Part shown: positions 14,013-22,318 of the stretch, one piece after another | Position numbering within the stretch: position 1 is the stretch's first letter | Layout: the number at the start of each line of letters is the position of its first letter | Source of the DNA: Euryarchaeota archaeon UBA556 | GTDB taxonomy: Archaea; Thermoplasmatota; Poseidoniia; Poseidoniales; Thalassarchaeaceae | Reading direction: 5' to 3' | Length of the DNA: 38,876 nucleotides | Assembly: GCA_002494975.1 (NCBI GenBank) | Contig: DADI01000001.1 | Location: 1 to 38,876 of the forward strand | Program-made: the position numbers and the translations under genes | The notes under the pieces: model-generated | Database searches by the model: none | Told to the model about the DNA's origin: nothing | What the model saw: the letters and a program-made list of their open reading frames with translations, nothing else

Positions 14013-17000
14013 ATGAATTTGTTAATCATGCGTATGCTATCTCCAATCTTTGTGTTATCGATTATGCTTCTAATGAGTCTATCTCCTCTAGCTATGAATT
14101 CAAATTTAGATGAAAGTAGTATCGAAAGTGCTACCGGACCTAAATCATTGATAGATTTTGAAATAACCTCAATTGAGATAGGTAATCAAACTAGGGATGC
14201 GAGTGAATGGACTCAACCTGATGGTTCAATAGTTGAATATGTGATGAGAGATGAGACGATTCAGATCAATGTTACTTTCACTCAAGCAGGTTCATCTGGT
14301 CAGCCGGCTTCAGCAGAGGGATATCTGCAAATTTGGCACCCTATTGGATTTATTATTGCCGAATACAATGTCAGTATGTTATTATCAGGTTTCCAGTCCT
14401 TAAAAGCCAGTTTTGTTTGGACTCCTAGTTCTGCTCATAGTGCTTTAGATGAGAATGGTTACCTAGTTGGAGGAATAATACTTAGAGGTATTGTAGATGG
14501 TGGTCTAGCTGATGACACCGAATCTAATAATGAACTGGATAGGTATGTCCCCGTCGCAATGTGGAATGACCCGATGGAAAATGGATTCTGTGGCGACGTA
14601 GATGGTGATAGTATCATTGATTGTACAAATCAACTCCAGGCAAATGTCCCTACATGGGTAGGTGCTGGTTATGACTCAACCGGCCAATTGTCAAATGATC
14701 CTGACAGTTATGGACATTGGAGAATGGATGATTCATTGAGTGAAGATGGTGAAAACCACTGGAGAGTTTCCCGCCCAGGCGCCAATTATGCAAGTAATAG
14801 GCATGATAAATTATGGTGGGGTTGGTTCACGCCTTTCGATAATTGTAACGAACCAGGACATGGTCTAGGCAATGGTGGTCTTGATTCAGCAGTCAGTTCT
14901 AATTATGGTAATAACTTTTGTAAAGTTCGACTCAAAGGTTTCGATTTCTTAACACTACAGTTAGTTACCAATGCTTGGGGTGAGATGGGAGCAGGTGATC
15001 AGGTTAGGTTAGAAGCAGAATCTGGAGGCCAAGGCGAATTTTTCAATTTTTCATCTCAGCAACTTTCAACAACTGGTGATTGGAGTCAATTAGTATGGAA
15101 TATGTCCGAAATCCATGAGTCAGCAGAATATACTCTGGCTTTCCGATTTGATTCCAATAGCTCTTTTTCTAGTCCAGGGATTCAAATCGATTCATTTTTA
15201 TTATTTGCTATAGAAAAAGTACCAGAATACACTTTAGACTTCGATTGTAATGACCCTCTTCCTAATTCATATCTTGTAGTTCCTTCTGATCCTAATCCTC
15301 CCTCTCTATACTGTAAAATAAAGAATAACGGGTATATCGATATTACCTTAAGATTGTATACTGAAGTAACAAATAGGTCATGGATGTATGATTTTCCTCT
15401 GCGTATAGATTCAAACAACCAAGTTGACCATGATAATTATGTAATAAGCAAGGTGATCCCTGCTCTTGGATATATGGACACTTGGTTTAATCTCACAATA
15501 CCCGATGCATCGGGTGTTCAGGACTTATTCTGGGATGTTTGGGTAAATGATGGAGTTACTAATTTATCTAAAGAATATGTACGCCTTCCCGTTTCAGTAA
15601 TGCCTGCATATTCTTGTAAATTAAGGCAAGCAACATTACAAAACCCTGCTGCTACATTAGAGCCAGGAGCAAGTGGAGTAATTCCTATGACTTTGAAGAA
15701 CACTGGTAATCAAGTCGCAACATGGAACTTTGCTGCATCTTTCCCTGATATCAACTGGGTTGATAATGCGGAAATTAAATGGATGTACGACGGTATAGAG
15801 GTGTCTAATCTTGAGTTGGCACTAACTGATGACATAACTATTGATGCAATAATCACCGCTCCCTCACAAGTCTCTCCTGGTACTTATCCCGTGACTTTAT
15901 TGGCATCTGGGATGTCTCCTGCTCAATATTTAGCTGAATGGCAAGTAAACATAGTAGTGCCTATTTTCTCTGATTTGACAATAGAACCTGAAGTTTCTAA
16001 TTTAGTGGCGCCTGCAGACGATTCATTGCGATTAATAGAAATACGATTAATCAATGATGGTAATTCTCCTGAATCTTTCGATTTAACTATTCAATCAGAT
16101 TGGAAATTAGGGATAGAAATGAATACAGAGCAGACCTTTGAGATAGATCCTTTCGGAGGTGACAGCACGGTGACCATGCTACTTCCTATGCCCTATGGTA
16201 TAGTTAATGAGACGTATTCTGTCATAGTCACAGCAACTAGCAAGACTAATGCGCAATATCAAAAATCTGCTCAGATACTACTTACTGTTCCTCAAACTAA
16301 TTTAGTTGAAGTTGAAGATTTAGATATGTTGGAAGAAGTATTCCGGGGCGGTGACGACCCGCGCACAGTAAATTGGAGAATCTGGAACCGAGGAAATGTC
16401 CCTGACTCGTTCGAAATTTCTTTTGACCATTTCACCGATGTTTCTGCTTCAGCAGTTGGATTAAATTCAGGTAAGACTCCTTATATCCTTCCCGGCGACT
16501 CTTACAACTTGACTGTTCGTTATTCATTCGCAGCAACAACTTTCGGCGATAGAACCATTTCTATGTCCGCCACAAGTGTCCTATCGCAGACTCTAGGTTC
16601 AGCCGTGTCAGGAACTGGCGAGGCAGTATTCCAGGTAGGTGCTCAAGGATGGATCACATTGAATCCACCTGCGGTTTTGGATATTAATGAGAAAGGAACA
16701 GATATAGAAGTAATATTTACTGTAAAGAATGAACACCCTACTGACGCTCAATTACTTAGAGCAGATATTGAAAGAGATTCTGATATTTTCTTTAACATTA
16801 TTGATGCTAGGGTAGAAACTAGTGATCAGAACTTCGTGTTAGAGGCTCAGGCGACTAGACAAATCACAGTCTATCTGACTGTAACAGACGATAATCTGAG
16901 GAACCTTGATGAAAATATCATGAATTTCGAGCTGTTCCTAGAAGTAGATGGGGATATAGATAAAGTGTCGAAAAGCGCAAGTGTAAATATGTTCAAATTA

Positions 17001-17474
17001 GATCCAATAGAAGAAGGGCCAGATACTGGTGCAATTGCAGGCCTAGCAGGAAATATATTGTTTATCCTCGTTGGTTTGGTATTGCTTATAGCAGTTTTAG
17101 TTGCAACAATCAGAATTATGCGTAGCGCTTCTTCTCCATTAGAGGAGATTTCCTCTTTTGACGATTATGAGTACACTCAGAACAGTGGTTTCAACTCTGA
17201 TCCTCTACCTGGTGCTCCTGAATTACCTTCTGCAGATAAAGTAGCCAACTCTATGTATGGTGGTTCTAAAGAATTATTTGAACAACCACCTCCACCTCCG
17301 CTTGAAACGGTTGAAAAAGAAGAGGAACTTGAAGAAGAAGTTGTAACTGTGGAACAAATAGAACTTCCATCGGGGGCACCTCCTATTCCAGAAGAGGGCC
17401 TTCCAGAGGGATGGACAATTGAACAATGGCAACACTATGGTCAGGCATGGATTGATCAACAGAATCAAGAATAA
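14013..17474 (+). CDS. Giant surface protein with repeated Ig-like (NEW3/CARDB-type) domains and C-terminal anchor
   Basis: The protein has 1153 residues. A signal peptide occupies about 1-30 (start at 14013, or at the ATG at 14028). A calcium-loop-like DVDGDSIID lies near 194-202. A jelly-roll-like region at about 305-400 resembles carbohydrate-binding or MAM-type sandwiches. At least four beta-sandwich repeats follow from about 545, 660, 775 and 880, each with a 'PG...(T/R)L.(N)..N(D/T)GN' pattern (for example MTLKNTGNQVATW, IRLINDGNSPESF, WRIWNRGNVPDSF) typical of NEW3/CARDB adhesion domains. A transmembrane helix lies near 1008-1032. A cytoplasmic proline- and glutamate-rich tail ends in LPEGWTIEQWQHYGQAW. 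It is probably a cell-surface adhesion or polymer-binding protein. The ligand is unknown. Confidence 0.75.
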   Translation: MNLLIMRMLSPIFVLSIMLLMSLSPLAMNSNLDESSIESATGPKSLIDFEITSIEIGNQTRDASEWTQPDGSIVEYVMRDETIQINVTFTQAGSSGQPASAEGYLQIWHPIGFIIAEYNVSMLLSGFQSLKASFVWTPSSAHSALDENGYLVGGIILRGIVDGGLADDTESNNELDRYVPVAMWNDPMENGFCGDVDGDSIIDCTNQLQANVPTWVGAGYDSTGQLSNDPDSYGHWRMDDSLSEDGENHWRVSRPGANYASNRHDKLWWGWFTPFDNCNEPGHGLGNGGLDSAVSSNYGNNFCKVRLKGFDFLTLQLVTNAWGEMGAGDQVRLEAESGGQGEFFNFSSQQLSTTGDWSQLVWNMSEIHESAEYTLAFRFDSNSSFSSPGIQIDSFLLFAIEKVPEYTLDFDCNDPLPNSYLVVPSDPNPPSLYCKIKNNGYIDITLRLYTEVTNRSWMYDFPLRIDSNNQVDHDNYVISKVIPALGYMDTWFNLTIPDASGVQDLFWDVWVNDGVTNLSKEYVRLPVSVMPAYSCKLRQATLQNPAATLEPGASGVIPMTLKNTGNQVATWNFAASFPDINWVDNAEIKWMYDGIEVSNLELALTDDITIDAIITAPSQVSPGTYPVTLLASGMSPAQYLAEWQVNIVVPIFSDLTIEPEVSNLVAPADDSLRLIEIRLINDGNSPESFDLTIQSDWKLGIEMNTEQTFEIDPFGGDSTVTMLLPMPYGIVNETYSVIVTATSKTNAQYQKSAQILLTVPQTNLVEVEDLDMLEEVFRGGDDPRTVNWRIWNRGNVPDSFEISFDHFTDVSASAVGLNSGKTPYILPGDSYNLTVRYSFAATTFGDRTISMSATSVLSQTLGSAVSGTGEAVFQVGAQGWITLNPPAVLDINEKGTDIEVIFTVKNEHPTDAQLLRADIERDSDIFFNIIDARVETSDQNFVLEAQATRQITVYLTVTDDNLRNLDENIMNFELFLEVDGDIDKVSKSASVNMFKLDPIEEGPDTGAIAGLAGNILFILVGLVLLIAVLVATIRIMRSASSPLEEISSFDDYEYTQNSGFNSDPLPGAPELPSADKVANSMYGGSKELFEQPPPPPLETVEKEEELEEEVVTVEQIELPSGAPPIPEEGLPEGWTIEQWQHYGQAWIDQQNQE

Positions 17475-17487
17475 TTTATTCAATCTA

Positions 17488-17496
17488 GAATTTAAC
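17488..17496 (+). promoter_or_regulatory. TATA-like element of the thermosome gene
   Basis: The sequence GAATTTAAC lies about 26 bases before a likely transcription start near 17518, leaving a leader of about 45 bases. In or near that start lies a direct repeat GAGGGCT (17506-17512 and 17516-17522). GGAGG (17549-17553) serves as a ribosome binding site 10 bases before the ATG. Confidence 0.35.
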
Positions 17497-17563
17497 TAAC
17501 TGTGCGAGGGCTTATGAGGGCTCCTCAGGTCGGCCAAATCCCAATACAGGAGGCATATTTCCA

Positions 17564-19174
17564 ATGTACAATGGACAACAACCAATTTTTATCCTAAAAG
17601 AAGGCACTGAAAGGACAAGTGGGCGCTCCGCTCAGAGTAACAATATCGCTGCAGCCAAGGCAGTCGCAGATTCTGTCCGTTCTACGCTTGGCCCAAAAGG
17701 AATGGATAAAATGCTAGTTGATGGAATGGGAGATGTTGTTATTACAAATGACGGCGCTACAATATTAAAGCAAATGGATATTACTAATCCTGCTGCTAAG
17801 ATGATTATTGAAGTTGCTAAAACACAGGAACAACATTGCTTTGATGGCACAACAAGTGCCGTTGTAATTGCGGGTGAACTTTTGAAAAGAAGTGAAGACT
17901 TAATTGATCAAAATGTCCACCCTACAGTTATCTGTGAGGGTTTTCGTCTTGCAGCCCAAAGAGCAGCTGAACTCATAGAAAAACATTCAATAGAAACCAG
18001 TGAAGAAATGCTCTCTGAAGTTGCTAAAACAGCATTAACTGGAAAGAGTGCGGGAGCAGTAAAAGAATTTCTTGCAGATATCTGTGTAAGGGCAGTACTT
18101 TCTGTAGCTCAAGAAGTCGATGGAGAAATAGTTGTAGATCTTGACGATGTTAAAGTCGAAAAGAAGCAAGGAGGTTCAATAGGTAGCAGCACATTGGTCG
18201 ATGGAATTATTTTAGATAAAGAAAGAGTCCACTCCGGTATGCCGAAGTTTGTTAATGATGCTAAAATAGCACTTATTAATTCAGCAATAGAAGTTAAGAA
18301 AACAGAAGTTGATGCTAAGATTCAAATCACAGATCCAAATATGTTATCTCAATTTTTAGATGAAGAAGAATCATATCTTAAATCATTAGTTGAAAAGATA
18401 CAAGCATCAGGTGCAACTGTAGTTATCTGCCAAAAAGGAATTGATGACTTAGCCCAGCACTACATGTCGAAAGCAGGATTATTTGCAATTCGAAGGGCGA
18501 AGAAAAGTGATATGGAGGCATTATCTAAAGCAACAGGAGGAAGAGTAATCACGAATGTAGATGATCTTTCATCGGATGACTTAGGTTTTGCATCGAAGGT
18601 AGATGAAAGGAAAATAGGCGAATCAGATATGGTATTTATCACTGGATGTAAGGATGCAAAGAGTGTATCAGTTCTCTTAAGAGGTGGTACAGAACATGTT
18701 ATTGATGAGATAAACCGTGCGTTTGATGATGCTATTGGCGTTGTAGCTGTTGCTTATGAAGATGGTTCTGTATTAACTGGCGGCGGCTCAGTACTTGCGT
18801 CTATAAGTAGAGAGTTAAGATCTCATGCAGAAGGCATAGGTGGGCGTGAACAGATGGCTATTGAAGCATTTTCGGGAGCTTTAGAGGTGATTCCACGGAC
18901 TTTGGCTGAGAATGCTGGTTTAGATCCTGTTAATACTATAATTGATCTTCGTAAAGCACACTCAGAAGGGAAATCTAATTATGGCGTAAATGTATACGAA
19001 GGTGGAGTAGCAGATATGGCTGCTGGAAAGGTTTTCGAACCTAGCCGAGTAGTCGATCAGGCTATACAATCTGCTACCGAAACAGCAGTGATGATTTTAC
19101 GTATAGATGATGTAATATCAAGTCGAGCATCTAGCCCAATGGATGGCGCAGATTTCGATGGAATGGGAATGTAA
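17564..19174 (+). CDS. thsA: Thermosome subunit (group II chaperonin)
   Basis: This is an ATP-driven protein-folding chaperonin subunit that assembles into two stacked eight-membered rings in the cytoplasm. At 536 residues it has the normal length. Motifs are [14 protein letters not shown] near the N terminus, [12 protein letters not shown], the [15 protein letters not shown] nucleotide loop, [17 protein letters not shown] and LTGGGSV in the equatorial domain, and the methionine- and glycine-containing tail [10 protein letters not shown]. In most thermosomes the nucleotide loop reads GDGTT; here the first glycine is Phe (HCFDGTT), an unusual change beside the catalytic Asp. The start is the ATG at 17564 with GGAGG 10 bases upstream. 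It appears monocistronic, about 90 bases after the surface protein gene. Confidence 0.95.
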   Translation: MYNGQQPIFILKEGTERTSGRSAQSNNIAAAKAVADSVRSTLGPKGMDKMLVDGMGDVVITNDGATILKQMDITNPAAKMIIEVAKTQEQHCFDGTTSAVVIAGELLKRSEDLIDQNVHPTVICEGFRLAAQRAAELIEKHSIETSEEMLSEVAKTALTGKSAGAVKEFLADICVRAVLSVAQEVDGEIVVDLDDVKVEKKQGGSIGSSTLVDGIILDKERVHSGMPKFVNDAKIALINSAIEVKKTEVDAKIQITDPNMLSQFLDEEESYLKSLVEKIQASGATVVICQKGIDDLAQHYMSKAGLFAIRRAKKSDMEALSKATGGRVITNVDDLSSDDLGFASKVDERKIGESDMVFITGCKDAKSVSVLLRGGTEHVIDEINRAFDDAIGVVAVAYEDGSVLTGGGSVLASISRELRSHAEGIGGREQMAIEAFSGALEVIPRTLAENAGLDPVNTIIDLRKAHSEGKSNYGVNVYEGGVADMAAGKVFEPSRVVDQAIQSATETAVMILRIDDVISSRASSPMDGADFDGMGM

Positions 19175-19246
19175 ATTATATTCTCTACAGTCGTTATTTC
19201 AATACTGCTACACGCTACATTCAATAATCGCCGATAGTTCGAACGG

Positions 19247-19264
19247 ATTACCCTTAGGGGTAAT
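19247..19264 (+). promoter_or_regulatory. Hairpin directly upstream of the flavodoxin-fusion gene
   Basis: ATTACCC (19247-19253) and GGGTAAT (19258-19264) form a perfect 7-bp inverted repeat with a 4-base loop, ending 9 bases before the ATG at 19274. If transcribed it would fold over the zone where a ribosome binds. No better Shine-Dalgarno motif is visible. Confidence 0.4.
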
Positions 19265-19273
19265 GGTGTATCT

Positions 19274-21451
19274 ATGTCTGGTAGTCGGTCTCTTCTAGTC
19301 TTGTTTGGTTCTCAATCTGGTAATGCTGAAGATGTTGCCTCAAAAGTAGGAAAAGCCGCATCTAAGTATGGTTTAGAGGCAACAGTCAAGGGGATGGATG
19401 AGGTCACAGTTAGTGATTTGGCTAGTCAAAAAAGAATTATGATTTGTTGCAGTACTTGGGGCGAAGGTGAACAACCAGATAACGCCGAGGATTTGTGGAT
19501 TTCCGCAAATGCAGAAGATTCACCTTTAATGTCAGGAGTTAATTTCTCAGTCTTAGCATTGGGAGATACATCATATGAATTATTTTGTGAATCTGGGAAA
19601 GAATGGGACTCTTGGTTGGAAGCAAAAGGTGGTTTCCGAGTAAATAATCGTGTAGACTGTGATGTAGATTATGAAGATCTTGCTCAGGCATGGATGGATG
19701 AGACCCTTGCTCGTATGGGCGCTGTTGATGATTCAGGGACTTTCCAAGAAGACCAAGTCGAACAGGTGAAATTAAATGCATCTGGCGCTGATATTAATCA
19801 AAGCAAGAATAGTAGTGACGCTGAGTCATCATCAGTTGAAATATCTACAGATGGCGACCGCTCATTGCTTATTCTCTTCGGTTCTCAATCGGGAAATGCA
19901 GAAGCATTAGCCGCTAAATTTGCTAAACAATCCTCTGGATATGGTCTTGAAGCCGAAGTAGCAGACATGGATGGCTTTGATTTATCTTCTTTGTCTGGTA
20001 GGAAAAGAGTGTTGATAGTTTGTTCGACATGGGGCGAGGGAGAGCAACCCGATAATGCAGAGGAACTCTGGATTAAGGCATCTTCAGCGTCAGAAGGTCT
20101 CCTTGCTGGTGTTAATTTCTCTGTTCTAGCGTTAGGAGATACTTCCTATGAATTATTTTGTGAATCTGGGAAAGAATGGGACAAGAAATTCGAAGAGCTT
20201 GGCGGTACTAGATTAGTAGATCGAGTCGACTGTGATGTGGATTACGACCAAATATCTCAGGAGTGGGCAGAAAATGCCCTTGCAGCCATGGCAGCAGTTG
20301 ATGGAGAAGGTATATTTCACGAAGAGATGGTTCAAGCAATCAAAGATTCAATGGTTTCAGGCTCCACTGGAGCATCTGGTGAAGATGGATTTACTGTTCC
20401 TGAACTTAGATCTGAATCGATAAGTGCTGAAATTAGTATATTCAGATATGACCCAAATACTTCAACAACTGGTAAAGATACTTGGGTTTGTGCATTACCT
20501 GGCCACATGTCTATTTTAGATGTGCTTAGAACACTCAAATCAACACAAGATGGTAGTCTTACTTTCAGAGACGGTCCGGTTGATGACCCAACTACTGCGA
20601 TATCAATCAACGGACGTCATGTACTCCCGGGGAATCTTAGGCTAGACTTATCTGCACCTATTAGAAATGGGGGAATTAGTATCAACATTGAGCCATTAAA
20701 TGGTTTTGAAGTAATCAGAGATCTCATAGTTGAACATTGGGATTTAGAATCAAAAAGAGAATCCAGTAAGCCTTGGATGATTTCAGCAACTAGACAAGGT
20801 TTGAATACTCCTCAAGGTGCTTTAGGTTCTATGTCTCCTCTAGTTGCTTCTAAGTTGCATTCAATGATGGATATTCATAGCTATCCTATTATTCATGCCT
20901 CTTCCGATGCAACTGCTTATTCTGATGATTATTATGGCCCTGCTATTATTGTGCAATCATGGGCTAGGAGAAATGATCCTCGCACTGCTCCTTCTAAGAA
21001 AAAAGAAATTGAGCAGCTTCTTGACTCTCCCTCAGGAATTAAAGCAGAGACTGATTTTTCTTCAATACGAAGGCAGGGCAAAGGCTCAATAATACATGAT
21101 TCATTATTAGATTGTAAAACATCTACTCTGGCTAGAGATGGATTTACAGGTCGTCATGGGAAACATGTTTGGTGGTATGCCTTCACTGTCAAGAGCAGCG
21201 GCCGTGTTAATGATACTGTTTTGTATAGACAAGTTTTAGGGCCTATTGGATTATTTAGTAATCTCTTTTCCGGCGTTACTGCTAGGATGGTATTAGGATT
21301 CACAAGAACTGGGGGTAATATGATTAACGATATGTTAGCTTTTGTAGCACCACCTGCTGGACTCGGAAAAATGCCCAAACAATTCAACTCCTCAGTGAAA
21401 AATCATCACGAAGTGGTAGCAATATACAATGAGATGGATGGTCGTTTCTAA
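19274..21451 (+). CDS. Tandem flavodoxin domains fused to an SdhB/TfrB-like region lacking Fe-S ligands
   Basis: The protein has 725 residues. Two FMN-binding flavodoxin domains of the CysJ type lie at about 5-150 and 195-340. Each has the phosphate loop FGSQSGNAE, the CSTWGEGEQPDNAE flavin loop and LALGDTSYELFCESGKEWD. Residues about 385-600 follow the succinate dehydrogenase/fumarate reductase iron-sulfur subunit: FRYDPN (390-395), TFRDGP...ISINGR (430-448), then PIIHASSDATAYSDDYYGPAI (538-558), which aligns with the 4Fe-4S segment before the conserved 'YLGPA'. The cysteine ligands are missing: only C406 and C614 occur after residue 380, where an SdhB needs about ten or eleven. The C-terminal 100 residues are unassigned. 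Its stop overlaps the start of the HdrB-like gene (TAATG). I infer an electron-transfer role using flavin; the partner is unknown. Confidence 0.8.
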   Translation: MSGSRSLLVLFGSQSGNAEDVASKVGKAASKYGLEATVKGMDEVTVSDLASQKRIMICCSTWGEGEQPDNAEDLWISANAEDSPLMSGVNFSVLALGDTSYELFCESGKEWDSWLEAKGGFRVNNRVDCDVDYEDLAQAWMDETLARMGAVDDSGTFQEDQVEQVKLNASGADINQSKNSSDAESSSVEISTDGDRSLLILFGSQSGNAEALAAKFAKQSSGYGLEAEVADMDGFDLSSLSGRKRVLIVCSTWGEGEQPDNAEELWIKASSASEGLLAGVNFSVLALGDTSYELFCESGKEWDKKFEELGGTRLVDRVDCDVDYDQISQEWAENALAAMAAVDGEGIFHEEMVQAIKDSMVSGSTGASGEDGFTVPELRSESISAEISIFRYDPNTSTTGKDTWVCALPGHMSILDVLRTLKSTQDGSLTFRDGPVDDPTTAISINGRHVLPGNLRLDLSAPIRNGGISINIEPLNGFEVIRDLIVEHWDLESKRESSKPWMISATRQGLNTPQGALGSMSPLVASKLHSMMDIHSYPIIHASSDATAYSDDYYGPAIIVQSWARRNDPRTAPSKKKEIEQLLDSPSGIKAETDFSSIRRQGKGSIIHDSLLDCKTSTLARDGFTGRHGKHVWWYAFTVKSSGRVNDTVLYRQVLGPIGLFSNLFSGVTARMVLGFTRTGGNMINDMLAFVAPPAGLGKMPKQFNSSVKNHHEVVAIYNEMDGRF

Positions 21452-22311
21452 TGGCTATAAAATATGCTTATCACCCTGGTAATGTGGCTCACTCTGGTTC
21501 TCCAGAAGTAGCAGAATCTATGATTCCTCTGATTAAATCATTGGGTATTGAATTAACTTATCTAGATGGGGCTACGAGTTGTGGCGCTGGAATAATTCGT
21601 CAAGTTAATCAAAGACTTCAATTAACTTTGAATGCACGTATTTTTGCTCAAGCAGAAGATTTGGGCCTCGATATACTTACACCCTGCGCTTCAACTGCAG
21701 GTAATCTTTCCGAAGATTTATTTTTATTAAAATCCAATCCAATTTTGTTAGCAGAGATTAATGAAGTATTAATGGAAACATGTGGCTTAGAATTTTCTGG
21801 AGAGACTTCTGTTAATCATCTGTTACACGTTATAGTGGACGAAATTGGTCTTGAGAAAATTAAACCTTTGGTGGTTAACCCTATTGATTTTAGAGTAGCA
21901 TCATATTATGGTCCAAATATGCAACAAGAGGGATTCTGTGGTGATGATGATATTTATGATCCAAACTATATGGAGCAATTAATCCAAACATTAGGCGGTC
22001 ATCCGGTTAGGTGGGATTCTCGTATACAGAGTGTAGGTGCGCCGAGTTTACTTTCTGAAGAGCCCACCGTACTTAGACAAGCAGCATCGGTGCTAAATGA
22101 CGCTAAGTCAGAAGGTGCGCAAATGATAGTTAGTGCGTGTAACTTATCTCATTCAGTATTGGATATTTATCAAGGCAAAGCATCTCAGAAAACAGGTCTT
22201 AAAACAAATATACCTGTAATTCATTTGTCTGAGATTCTATCTTTTGCAATGGGCCATTACAACACTCGCTATGCACAATTAAGGACTAGAGTATTAGTAA
22301 TAGGTGATTGA
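21451..22311 (+). CDS. HdrB/TfrB-like CCG-domain protein with substituted cluster ligands
   Basis: The protein has 286 residues and resembles heterodisulfide reductase subunit B and the C-terminal half of thiol:fumarate reductase TfrB over its whole length (YAYHPGN near the start, LGIELTYL, LGLDILTPC, VNHLLHVI, VASYYGPN, LGGHPVRW, MIVSACNLSHSVLD). HdrB has two CCG motifs (Cx~32CCx~35CxxC) binding non-cubane 4Fe-4S clusters. Here the spacing is kept but the residues are N11, S43-C44, C79/T82 in the first motif and P155, S194-V195, C230/S233 in the second, so seven of ten cysteines are gone and neither cluster is likely. The ATG overlaps the previous stop by one base (TAATG), implying coupled translation and probably a complex with the flavodoxin fusion. 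Confidence 0.8.
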   Translation: MAIKYAYHPGNVAHSGSPEVAESMIPLIKSLGIELTYLDGATSCGAGIIRQVNQRLQLTLNARIFAQAEDLGLDILTPCASTAGNLSEDLFLLKSNPILLAEINEVLMETCGLEFSGETSVNHLLHVIVDEIGLEKIKPLVVNPIDFRVASYYGPNMQQEGFCGDDDIYDPNYMEQLIQTLGGHPVRWDSRIQSVGAPSLLSEEPTVLRQAASVLNDAKSEGAQMIVSACNLSHSVLDIYQGKASQKTGLKTNIPVIHLSEILSFAMGHYNTRYAQLRTRVLVIGD

Positions 22312-22318
22312 TACATTA

